The notes beneath the pieces were generated by a model. The model did no database searches and was not told where the DNA came from. It saw only the letters and a program-made list of their open reading frames with translations. Positions 1 through 5,597 of a DNA stretch of 13,391 nucleotides are shown here, piece after piece. Origin of the DNA: JAPLXD01 sp043802865. GTDB taxonomy: Bacteria; Patescibacteriota; Minisyncoccia; Moranbacterales; UBA11712. The stretch is taken from NCBI GenBank assembly GCA_043802865.1, contig JAZDKQ010000010.1, positions 1 through 13,391 on the forward strand. Direction: 5' to 3'. Position numbers and translations under genes: made by a program. The first letter of the stretch is position 1; every line of letters starts with the position of its first letter.

Positions 1-69
1 ATTATCAATGCCGCGAAAGGCGAGATGAAAGAATTGCCGCTCATCGGCGGTTTCAAATTGATCAGCTAA
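1..69 (+). CDS. 3' end of an unidentified protein (partial)
   Basis: Frame 1 is open from the window edge to a TAA at 67-69 and encodes 22 residues ending GGFKLIS. A transcription terminator follows at 100-129, which supports a real gene end. The fragment is too short to assign a family and I do not recognise it. Confidence 0.6.
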   Translation: MINAAKGEMKELPLIGGFKLIS

Positions 70-70
70 A

Positions 71-90
71 GTACCATTGCGCAATAGTAC
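71..90. repeat. Short near-perfect palindrome downstream of the first gene
   Basis: GTAC arms flank the 10-bp perfect palindrome ATTGCGCAAT, with a single C/A mismatch between outer and inner arms. It lies between the stop codon at 67-69 and the terminator at 100-129. It could be a small hairpin in the mRNA 3' end or a protein-binding site. Nothing in the sequence decides between these. Confidence 0.35.
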
Positions 91-99
91 TTCAAGGGC

Positions 100-129
100 A
101 GACAAACTATTTTGGTTTGTCTGTTTTTT
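100..129 (+). terminator. Rho-independent terminator of the first gene
   Basis: Perfect 8-bp stem AGACAAAC (100-107) / GTTTGTCT (115-122) with a 7-nt loop, followed by G and a six-T tract at 124-129. It separates the upstream gene from the pyruvate kinase promoter, which begins immediately afterwards. Confidence 0.85.
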
Positions 130-139
130 GGTGTATAAT
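113..139 (+). promoter_or_regulatory. Predicted promoter for pyruvate kinase
   Basis: A perfect TATAAT -10 hexamer sits at 134-139. The best -35 candidate, TTGGTT at 113-118, is weak and 15 nt away, inside the terminator's 3' arm. Initiation would be expected near 145-147, so the transcript would begin almost exactly at the 5' arm of the palindromic element at 149-219. The -10 is convincing; the -35 is not. Confidence 0.5.
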
Positions 140-148
140 ATGTTTATG

Positions 149-220
149 AATCCCGTTAGAAATTCTGTTAGCTAAATAATTTAGCGGGATTGCATAAAAT
201 TATAAATTTCTAACGGGATG
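149..220. repeat. Palindromic repeat element spanning the pyk leader and start codon
   Basis: Positions 150-164 (ATCCCGTTAGAAATT) are perfectly complementary over 15 nt to 205-219, whose 3' end includes the AT of the pyk ATG (218-220). An alternative pairing is available: AATCCCG at 149-155 with CGGGATT at 185-191, enclosing a small GCTAA/TTAGC hairpin (171-175/181-185). The two folds are mutually exclusive because they share the 5' arm. If transcribed, the long fold buries the initiation region. The element also resembles, from memory, a dispersed palindromic repeat of CPR genomes that translates as NPVRN-type peptides. It may therefore be a repeat copy rather than a dedicated regulator. Confidence 0.75.
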
Positions 221-1711
221 AAAAGAACCAAGATAATTTGTACAATCGGTCCGGCGTCGGAGAGCGAAAAAATTCTTTCTGAAATGATCAAAAAGGGGAT
301 GAATGTCGCTCGCCTCAATTTTTCGCACGGGAGCTTTTCTTCGCACAAAAAAATCATCAGATCGGTCAGGAAGGTCAGCGAGAAACTGAATATTCCGGTC
401 GGCATAATGGCCGATCTGCAAGGCCCCAGAATCAGAGTAAGTAATGAAGAGGAACTTGCTGTTTCAAAAAATGAGATCATTCATGTGGCGGAAGGGTTGA
501 TTCCGGAGAAAACCAATCCCTTGAAAAAAATTATCAGCAAATTGAGAATATCAACCACTGCGGACAAGCAAAAAACGCTTAAATTGGATTTGAAGGGGGT
601 CGTGAGGATGGTGAAGCCGGGTTCGAGCATACTGATCGAAGACGGACTGATCAAGATCAAAGTGTTGGAGCGAAAAAAGGACAAGCTTTTGTGCCGGGTG
701 CAAAATAGCGGAACGATAAGACCAAGGAAAGGAGTGAATATTCCCGGCATTTCCGGAAAACTTGGTGCGATTACGGCACGCGACAAGGAAGTAATTGATT
801 TCGCGCTTTCGCAGGATGTTGATTTCATTGCTATGTCATTTGTGAGAACGGCCGACGAGATCGAATATCTCAAAAAACTGATCAAGCGGAAGTCAAGCCC
901 TCCTCATCGGCGGGCAGGAAAAAAAGGCGGCTTCGCTCAAGTGATTGCCAAGATTGAAAGAAAAGAGGCCATCAAAAATTTTGACAAGATTCTTGCGGTA
1001 ACGGATGCGGTGATGGTGGCGCGGGGCGATCTTGGGATCGAAATGCCGCAAGCTGATCTCCCTATTCTTCAGAAAGAAATTTGCGCCAAATGCTTGCGGG
1101 TGGGAAAACCGGTTATCGTTGCGACGCAGATGCTTGATTCAATGATTCGCAATCCGCGCCCCACGCGAGCCGAGGTGACGGATGTTTCCAATGCCGTCAT
1201 CGACCACGCGGATGCCTTGATGCTTTCCGGAGAAACGGCCAGCGGAAAATATCCGGTCGAAGCCGTGCATACCATGACTCAGATCATCCGAAGAACGGAA
1301 AAGTCGCCCTTTGACGACCTTGAACATGGGTTTTTAGGCGATCAAAAGGAATCTGTTTCGGCGGCAATTGCTCAATCGGCCCATGAACTCTTGAAAGACA
1401 GCCGAGCCAAGGCAATTGTCGTAGCGAGTATTTCCGGCCTTACGGCGCGAATGATTACCCGACACAGACCGGAGCAAAAAATTTTCGTTATGACGAACAA
1501 TAAGAAAACCCACAATCAGTTGGCGTTTGTCTGGGGAGCGCGAAGTTTTGTCTTGCCGGATTGCAAAGATCTGGATGAACTTCTTGATAAATCCATTGAG
1601 ACTATAAAGAAAAACAAGTTACTGAAGAAAAAGGATCGAGTGGTGATCGTCGCCGACCGTCCGCATATGAAAAAGGAGCATATGAGTTTGGTGAAAGTGG
1701 AAGAAATATGA
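218..1711 (+). CDS. pyk: Pyruvate kinase
   Basis: Catalyses PEP + ADP to pyruvate + ATP in the cytoplasm, the last ATP-yielding step of glycolysis. The 497-residue product has the full family order. The N-terminal strand is KIICTIGPAS, followed by the ARLNFSHG substrate loop. MADLQGPRIR leads into the B domain, then KGVNIPG. The catalytic lysine is in AKIE (K245). Next come VMVARGDLGIE, the ATQMLDSM and PTRAEVTDVSNA segments, and the SGETASGKYPVEAV loop. A C-terminal allosteric-type domain runs from about residue 370 to the end. Length is slightly above the usual 470-480. Part of the excess is a proline/arginine/glycine-rich insert at about residues 226-240, just before the AKIE strand. The ATG at 218 gives the canonical N-terminus MKRTKIICTIG. 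It has no Shine-Dalgarno sequence and lies in the 3' arm of a 15-bp inverted repeat. It leads a probable operon with ppsA. Confidence 0.97.
   Translation: MKRTKIICTIGPASESEKILSEMIKKGMNVARLNFSHGSFSSHKKIIRSVRKVSEKLNIPVGIMADLQGPRIRVSNEEELAVSKNEIIHVAEGLIPEKTNPLKKIISKLRISTTADKQKTLKLDLKGVVRMVKPGSSILIEDGLIKIKVLERKKDKLLCRVQNSGTIRPRKGVNIPGISGKLGAITARDKEVIDFALSQDVDFIAMSFVRTADEIEYLKKLIKRKSSPPHRRAGKKGGFAQVIAKIERKEAIKNFDKILAVTDAVMVARGDLGIEMPQADLPILQKEICAKCLRVGKPVIVATQMLDSMIRNPRPTRAEVTDVSNAVIDHADALMLSGETASGKYPVEAVHTMTQIIRRTEKSPFDDLEHGFLGDQKESVSAAIAQSAHELLKDSRAKAIVVASISGLTARMITRHRPEQKIFVMTNNKKTHNQLAFVWGARSFVLPDCKDLDELLDKSIETIKKNKLLKKKDRVVIVADRPHMKKEHMSLVKVEEI
893..937 (+). repeat. In-frame insert in pyk (SSPPHRRAGKKGGFA)
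   Basis: Fifteen codons (about residues 226-240) interrupt the helix-to-strand connection before the catalytic AKIE motif, where pyruvate kinases normally have a short loop. The DNA is G/C-richer than its surroundings and contains GCCCTCCT followed by GGCGGGCA. Those two words recur in the same order in the insert at 8724-8765. AAGCC near the left end and GGCGGCTT near the right end form an imperfect terminal inverted repeat. I interpret it as a domesticated copy of a short dispersed repeat. Confidence 0.55.
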
Positions 1712-1739
1712 TGATCATTATTTTTTTATCAATAAAAAA

Positions 1740-1928
1740 ATGAAAATAACAAATCTTTATAAATTTTTCGATATTTTTGGGCTTGTTGTATTTTCTTTTC
1801 TTTTGATTGATTCGCTCATTTATATCAAATCGGGAGCATATGATTGGAGAACCATTATGCGGTTGCTTATTGGTATTGGTGGCTTGGCGGTTGATGGTTT
1901 TCTTGTTTTCATCTACAAAGAGAAATAA
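1740..1928 (+). CDS. Small two-helix membrane protein, function unknown
   Basis: A 62-residue ORF starting 28 nt after pyk and ending 19 nt before ppsA, on the same strand. It contains two clear hydrophobic segments, roughly residues 8-29 (FFDIFGLVVFSFLLIDSLIY) and 40-58 (MRLLIGIGGLAVDGFLVFIY). They are separated by a short polar turn with GAYDWRT, and the protein ends in KEK. This is the arrangement of a helical hairpin with short basic ends. The start is preceded by an A-rich stretch and no Shine-Dalgarno. I recognise no family. Its position suggests co-transcription with pyk and ppsA, but no sequence feature links it to PEP/pyruvate metabolism. Confidence 0.65.
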   Translation: MKITNLYKFFDIFGLVVFSFLLIDSLIYIKSGAYDWRTIMRLLIGIGGLAVDGFLVFIYKEK

Positions 1929-1947
1929 ATTTTATAAAACAAAAATA

Positions 1948-4377
1948 ATGAAAACAAAATACATTCTTTGGTTTCGTGAAACCGGAATCAAGGACATTGA
2001 ACTTGTCGGGGGAAAAAACGCGTCGCTTGGCGAGATGTTTCGCAATCTCAAAAAGAAAGGCATACGGGTGCCGGACGGATTTTCCATCACGGCCCAGGCT
2101 TTTCGCTATTTCATCACCCAAAACAAGCTTGACGGGGAAATAAAGGATATTTTGAAAGGTCTTGATACAAGGAATATGCGCAATTTAGCCGAGCGGGGAT
2201 ACCGAGTTCGCGAGGCCATACTTTCGGCCGAGTTTCCGATCGATCTTCGCAATCAAATCGTCGATGCCTATTCAAAACTTTCGAAAGCCTATAGCCCGCG
2301 CAAAAGTTTCCGCATTAATTGGGACAAAGCCGACCACACAAACCATTTCGCGGGCGGGGTGGACACGGCCGTGCGATCCAGCGCGACCGCCGAGGATCTT
2401 GCGGATGCGTCTTTTGCCGGACAGCAGGAATCATATCTCAATGTGACGGGGGAATATCAGCTTCTTGAGTCGGTCAAAAAATGTTTTTCTTCGCTTTTCA
2501 CTGATCGGGCCATATCCTATCGCGTGGACAAGGGTTTTGACCAACTCTCCATAGCGCTTTCCGTCGGTGTGCAAAAAATGGTGCGTTCAGACGAAGCGGC
2601 GAGCGGTGTGATGTTCACGATTGACACGGAATCCGGATTTTCCGATGCAATCATCATCAACGGATCATATGGCCTAGGGGAAAATATTGTGAAAGGCAAA
2701 GTTAACCCCGATGAATTCATTGTCCACAAACCAACGCTGAAAAAAGGATTCAAATCTATCGTCGGGAAAAAAATGGGCAGCAAAGAAAGCAAATTGGTCT
2801 ATAGCGTCGGGGGGACATCAACGACCCAAAACGCGATTGTTTCACAAGAAGACAGAAAAAAATTCTGCCTCACGGACGATGAGGCGTTGGAACTCGCCCA
2901 ATGGGGACTTTTGATTGAAGAGCACTACAAAAAAGGTATGGATATAGAGTGGGCCAAAGACGGCCGGGACGGAAAATTGTATATCGTTCAAGCGCGGCCG
3001 GAAACGGTGCAATCGCAGAAGAAAAAAAATGTGCTTGAAGAATATATTTTGAAAAGCAAAAGCAAAATTTTGTGCGTTGGAGCGGCTGTCGGCGGAAAGA
3101 TCGGTGCCGGGTATGCGAATGTCATCAAGGATGTCGCCCAAATAGCCGATTTTCAAAAAGGAGAAGTGCTGGTCACGGAAATGACCGACCCGGATTGGGA
3201 GCCGATCATGAAGATCGCTTCGGCGATTGTCACGAACAGTGGCGGGCGAACCTCGCACGCGGCGATCGTCTCGCGGGAGCTTGGAATCCCTTGCATTGTC
3301 GGAACGGGAAACGCGACGGCGGCCATCAAAAACAAAAAACCGGTGACAGTGAGCTGCGCTGAGGGGGAAGAGGGAAAAGTATACGACGGAATTTTGAAAT
3401 TTGAACTCAAAACCACCAATCTCAAGAACATCGGGAAAACAAAAACGAAAATAATGATGAACGTCGGAAACCCGGATCAAGCTTTTGATCTTTCATTCAT
3501 TCCAAACGACGGAGTGGGACTCGCGCGCGAAGAATTCGTCATCACCGAATATATTAAGATCCATCCGATGGCGCTTGTGCATTTCGACCGCGTGAAGGAC
3601 AAAGACGAAAAGAAAAAAATCAATGAAATGACGCAGGGGTACAAAAGTAAAGAGGATTTCTTTGTGGAAAAGCTGGCGGAAGGGATCGGAAGAATTTGCG
3701 CGGCTTTTTTCCCGAAAGACGTGATTGTCCGAATGAGCGATTTCAAAACGAATGAATATGCGACTCTCATCGGCGGAAAAGCTTTTGAACCGGCGGAAGA
3801 AAATCCAATGATCGGATGGCGGGGAGCTTCAAGATACTACGACGAAGCCTACAAAGAAGGATTTCGCTTGGAGTGCCTTGCGTTCAAAAAAGTGCGGGAA
3901 GTGATGGGTCTCACGAATATGAAAGCGATGATTCCGTTTTGTCGGACGATTGAAGAGGGCAAAAAAGTGCTGGCCGAGATGGAAAAACACGGTCTCAAAC
4001 GGGGCGCGAATGGTCTTCAGGTCTATGTTATGTGCGAAATTCCATCGAATGTAATTCTCGCGACCGAATTCTCTAAAATCTTTGACGGTTTTTCCATCGG
4101 TTCGAACGATCTCACACAGCTCACGCTTGGCGTTGATCGTGATAGCGCGAAAGTGGCGCATGTATATGACGAACGGAACGAAGCTGTGAAAGAACTGATC
4201 CGGCAAGTGATTGTGAAAGCGCACAAAGCCCGTCGAAAAGTGGGAATCTGTGGCCAGGCCCCGTCGGACTTCTTGGATTTCGCGAAGTTCCTCGTCGAAG
4301 AAAAAATCGACTCCATTTCTCTCAATCCCGACACAGTCATCAAAACGACGATCGAGATTGCGAAGATGGAGAAATAA
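1948..4377 (+). CDS. ppsA: Phosphoenolpyruvate synthase (pyruvate, water dikinase)
   Basis: Converts pyruvate + ATP + H2O to PEP + AMP + phosphate, the gluconeogenic counterpart of pyruvate kinase. The 809-residue protein has all three family domains. An N-terminal ATP-grasp-like nucleotide domain carries VGGKNASLGEM, VRSSATAEDLADASFAGQQE (from V142) and the terminal QARPETV. The central swivelling phosphohistidine domain has GGRTSHAAIVSRELGIP with the catalytic His at 437. The C-terminal PEP/pyruvate TIM barrel carries GVGLAREEF, RMSDFKTNEYA, ENPMIGWRGASRY, IGSNDLTQLTLGVDRDS and ICGQAPSD with catalytic Cys768. GGRTSHAAI and the overall length favour PpsA over pyruvate phosphate dikinase. About 23 residues before VRSSA (116-138) look longer than usual. 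The frame is open from 1807, but the conserved N-terminus begins with the ATG at 1948, which clears the upstream small gene by 19 nt. No Shine-Dalgarno is visible. Confidence 0.97.
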   Translation: MKTKYILWFRETGIKDIELVGGKNASLGEMFRNLKKKGIRVPDGFSITAQAFRYFITQNKLDGEIKDILKGLDTRNMRNLAERGYRVREAILSAEFPIDLRNQIVDAYSKLSKAYSPRKSFRINWDKADHTNHFAGGVDTAVRSSATAEDLADASFAGQQESYLNVTGEYQLLESVKKCFSSLFTDRAISYRVDKGFDQLSIALSVGVQKMVRSDEAASGVMFTIDTESGFSDAIIINGSYGLGENIVKGKVNPDEFIVHKPTLKKGFKSIVGKKMGSKESKLVYSVGGTSTTQNAIVSQEDRKKFCLTDDEALELAQWGLLIEEHYKKGMDIEWAKDGRDGKLYIVQARPETVQSQKKKNVLEEYILKSKSKILCVGAAVGGKIGAGYANVIKDVAQIADFQKGEVLVTEMTDPDWEPIMKIASAIVTNSGGRTSHAAIVSRELGIPCIVGTGNATAAIKNKKPVTVSCAEGEEGKVYDGILKFELKTTNLKNIGKTKTKIMMNVGNPDQAFDLSFIPNDGVGLAREEFVITEYIKIHPMALVHFDRVKDKDEKKKINEMTQGYKSKEDFFVEKLAEGIGRICAAFFPKDVIVRMSDFKTNEYATLIGGKAFEPAEENPMIGWRGASRYYDEAYKEGFRLECLAFKKVREVMGLTNMKAMIPFCRTIEEGKKVLAEMEKHGLKRGANGLQVYVMCEIPSNVILATEFSKIFDGFSIGSNDLTQLTLGVDRDSAKVAHVYDERNEAVKELIRQVIVKAHKARRKVGICGQAPSDFLDFAKFLVEEKIDSISLNPDTVIKTTIEIAKMEK

Positions 4378-4417
4378 GCGTTTTCTTTCACGGATAATCT
4401 TCAATTTATATAAAATC

Positions 4418-5254
4418 GTGAAAAGTGAAACCAAAATAGCGATATTTAAAGGCAGGGGAATCAGAAAAATCATTCATAACAATGAATGGTGGTTTTCTGT
4501 TGTTGATGTTGTTGGGGTGTTGACGGATAGTCTAAATCCTCGTGATTATTGGTTTAAGATGAAAATAAGAGTGAAAAGCGAGGATGAAATTGAACTGTCG
4601 ACAATTTGTCGACAGTTGAAGCTATTCGCTCCCGACAGAAAAATGAGGGAAACCGATTGCACTAATACGGAAGGCATGTTTCGCATAATTCAATCTGTCC
4701 CATCCCCTAAAGCCGAGCCGCTAAAAAGATGGCTCGCGAAAGTCGGCTATGAGAGGATCCAGGAAATTGAAGATCCGGAGTTGGCCACCAAGCGGACAAG
4801 AATACTCTATAAACTCAAAGGTTATCCCGACGATTGGATTGAAAAAAGGATGCGCGGGATTGCCATTCGGGAAGAATTGACGGATGAGTGGCAAAAACGA
4901 GGCGCCAAAGAAAAAAGAGAATATGAAATTTTGACAGCGGAAATTTCCAAAGCCGCTTTTGGCATAACGCCCGGCCAATATAAAAAACACAAGGGATTAA
5001 AAAGAGAAAATTTGCGTGATCATATGGATGATTTCGAATTAATTTTCACAATGCTCGGCGAAAGATCAACAACGGAAATCCACAGAGGAGAAAATTCACA
5101 AGGGGTGCCAAAGTTGAAGCAGGATGCCGGTAGGGGTGGAAATATAGCCGGTATTGCCAGAAAAGAACTTGAAAAAGAATTGAACAGGTCGGTTGTTTCC
5201 AAAAAGAATTTCAAAAAATTGAGCACGAAGAAAAAATTGAAAGCAGGAAAATAG
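4418..5254 (+). CDS. BRO-N domain protein, DinD-like (phage antirepressor family)
   Basis: A 278-residue protein with an N-terminal BRO domain at about residues 6-115. It shows IAIFKGRGIRKIIHNNEWWF, then VVDVVGVLTDS and NPRDYWFKMKIRV, then ELSTICRQLKL, TDCTNTEGMFRIIQSVPSPK and AEPLKRWLAKVGYERIQE. The C-terminal half includes RMRGIAIREELTDEW, LTAEISKAAFGITPGQYKK and LRDHMDDFELIFTMLGE, ending in a lysine-rich tail. This matches the BRO/DinD-like proteins scattered through bacteria, phages and plasmids. The BRO domain is known to bind DNA in baculovirus and phage relatives; the cellular role of stand-alone bacterial versions is poorly defined. The frame extends upstream to an ATG at 4250 inside ppsA, but those codons give arginine/serine-rich shadow sequence. 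GTG at 4418 (VKSETKIAIF) fits the family N-terminus. A TATATAAAAT stretch lies directly upstream at 4407-4416, so the gene may have its own promoter and a very short leader. Confidence 0.85.
   Translation: MKSETKIAIFKGRGIRKIIHNNEWWFSVVDVVGVLTDSLNPRDYWFKMKIRVKSEDEIELSTICRQLKLFAPDRKMRETDCTNTEGMFRIIQSVPSPKAEPLKRWLAKVGYERIQEIEDPELATKRTRILYKLKGYPDDWIEKRMRGIAIREELTDEWQKRGAKEKREYEILTAEISKAAFGITPGQYKKHKGLKRENLRDHMDDFELIFTMLGERSTTEIHRGENSQGVPKLKQDAGRGGNIAGIARKELEKELNRSVVSKKNFKKLSTKKKLKAGK
4593..4617. repeat. 25-nt perfect palindrome inside the BRO gene
   Basis: Twelve-base arms AACTGTCGACAA (4593-4604) and TTGTCGACAGTT (4606-4617) around a single central T, encoding part of ELSTICRQLKL. It contains two copies of the 8-bp palindrome TGTCGACA (4596-4603 and 4607-4614... 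each shared with its arm). Complementarity resumes at 4590-4591/4619-4620 after one G/G mismatch. It could act as an operator, a hairpin, or be a coding coincidence. Confidence 0.7.
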
Positions 5255-5286
5255 TTTTTTTCTCAACAAACAACACGCCGACAATC

Positions 5287-5314
5287 AAAATCAAGCCGAA
5301 AAGCTTGATTTTAG
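5287..5314 (+). terminator. Probable terminator after the BRO gene
   Basis: Perfect 10-bp stem AAAATCAAGC (5287-5296) / GCTTGATTTT (5303-5312) with a 6-nt CGAAAA loop. Its own 3' arm ends in four T before AGC. The T tract is short, so strength is uncertain. The A-rich 5' arm would give a similar signal on the other strand. Confidence 0.6.
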
Positions 5315-5333
5315 CTTTGTAATGAGTTATTCT
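5305..5333 (+). promoter_or_regulatory. Predicted promoter of tRNA-Ser
   Basis: TTGATT (5305-5310, four of six to TTGACA), a 17-nt spacer and TATTCT (5328-5333, four of six to TATAAT). It would start transcription around 5340, just ahead of the tRNA at 5344. The -35 lies in the 3' arm of the preceding terminator hairpin. The spacing is ideal but both hexamers are moderate. Confidence 0.4.
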
Positions 5334-5343
5334 ACATTCGCTT

Positions 5344-5431
5344 GGAAGGGTCGCATAGAGGCCGAGTGCGCTCGCTTGGAAAGCGGGTATGCCGAAAGGT
5401 ATCGAGGGTTCGAATCCCTCCCCTTCCGCCA
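5344..5431 (+). tRNA. tRNA-Ser (anticodon GGA)
   Basis: Complete cloverleaf of 88 nt with encoded CCA. The acceptor stem is GGAAGGG (5344-5350) / CCCTTCC (5421-5427), then discriminator G and CCA (5429-5431). The anticodon arm is CTCGC-TTGGAAA-GCGGG, giving anticodon GGA, which reads UCC and UCU. The long variable arm (around GCCGAAAGGTATC) is typical of a class II serine tRNA. The T arm is GAGGG-TTCGAAT-CCCTC. It lies between the BRO gene and the convergent LCP gene and is followed by its own terminator. Confidence 0.96.
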
Positions 5432-5445
5432 TTAATAATATACAA

Positions 5446-5479
5446 AACAAGACTCTGCGTGAGCCTTGTTTTTTCTTTT
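5446..5479 (+). terminator. Terminator after tRNA-Ser
   Basis: AACAAG (5446-5451) pairs with CTTGTT (5465-5470). The stem continues as CTC/GAG (5453-5455/5461-5463) after an A/C mismatch, closed by a TGCGT loop. TTTTCTTTT follows at 5471-5479. Read on the minus strand, the hairpin is also followed by a short T run, so it may end transcripts of the convergent LCP gene as well. Confidence 0.75.
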
Positions 5480-5502
5480 GAATTATATCAAGCGCCCGAT
5501 CT

Positions 5503-5525
5503 TTCCTAACATTAAATGTTAGGAA
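5503..5525. repeat. Perfect inverted repeat in the tRNA-LCP intergenic region
   Basis: Ten-base arms TTCCTAACAT (5503-5512) and ATGTTAGGAA (5516-5525) around TAA. No T tract follows on either strand, so it is not an obvious terminator. It is the most distal of three hairpins downstream of the LCP stop codon. Confidence 0.6.
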
Positions 5526-5547
5526 CGGCAAACTTATCGAGCTTGTG

Positions 5548-5571
5548 TGTTACGCAGCATGCTACGTAACA
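5548..5571. repeat. Imperfect palindrome downstream of the LCP gene
   Basis: TGTTACG (5548-5554) pairs with CGTAACA (5565-5571). After one C/A mismatch the core AGCATGCT is itself palindromic, so almost the whole 24 nt is symmetrical. No terminator-like T tract follows on either strand. Confidence 0.5.
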
Positions 5572-5575
5572 ATTG

Positions 5576-5597
5576 GCAGTAGGTATATCTCTACTGC
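5576..5597 (-). repeat. Hairpin overlapping the LCP stop codon
   Basis: GCAGTAG (5576-5582) and CTACTGC (5591-5597) form a 7-bp stem with an 8-nt loop. The LCP stop (TAG on the minus strand, 5591-5593) lies within one arm. This may stabilise the 3' end of the mRNA. Confidence 0.4.

Noticed and set aside
1807..1947. N-terminal extension of PEP synthase to the ATG at 1807
   Set aside because: It overlaps the small membrane protein gene out of frame and adds 47 residues before the canonical N-terminus at 1948.
2842..3480. 212-aa minus-strand ORF inside ppsA, and a similar 214-aa one at 3829-4473
   Set aside because: Both are antisense to conserved PEP synthase motifs, start without a plausible leader and show no recognisable domain.
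4250..4417. N-terminal extension of the BRO protein to the ATG at 4250
   Set aside because: Most of it overlaps the ppsA coding sequence in another frame and is arginine/serine-rich; the family N-terminus is reached from GTG 4418.
5344..5431. tRNA-Ser as an attachment site for an integrated element carrying the BRO gene
   Set aside because: No integrase and no second copy of the tRNA 3' end were found anywhere in the window.
5211..5531. 106-aa minus-strand ORF containing GEGFEPSIPFGIPAFQASALG
   Set aside because: This is the antisense translation of tRNA-Ser(GGA), a well-known spurious protein in databases; the cloverleaf at 5344-5431 explains the sequence.
5505..5571. Integron-like attC/attI signals (CCTAAC...GTTAGG; TGTTACGCAGCA resembling attI1 as I remember it)
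   Set aside because: The symmetrical parts are too short for an attC fold, there is no integrase or cassette gene nearby, and the 12-nt similarity can be chance.
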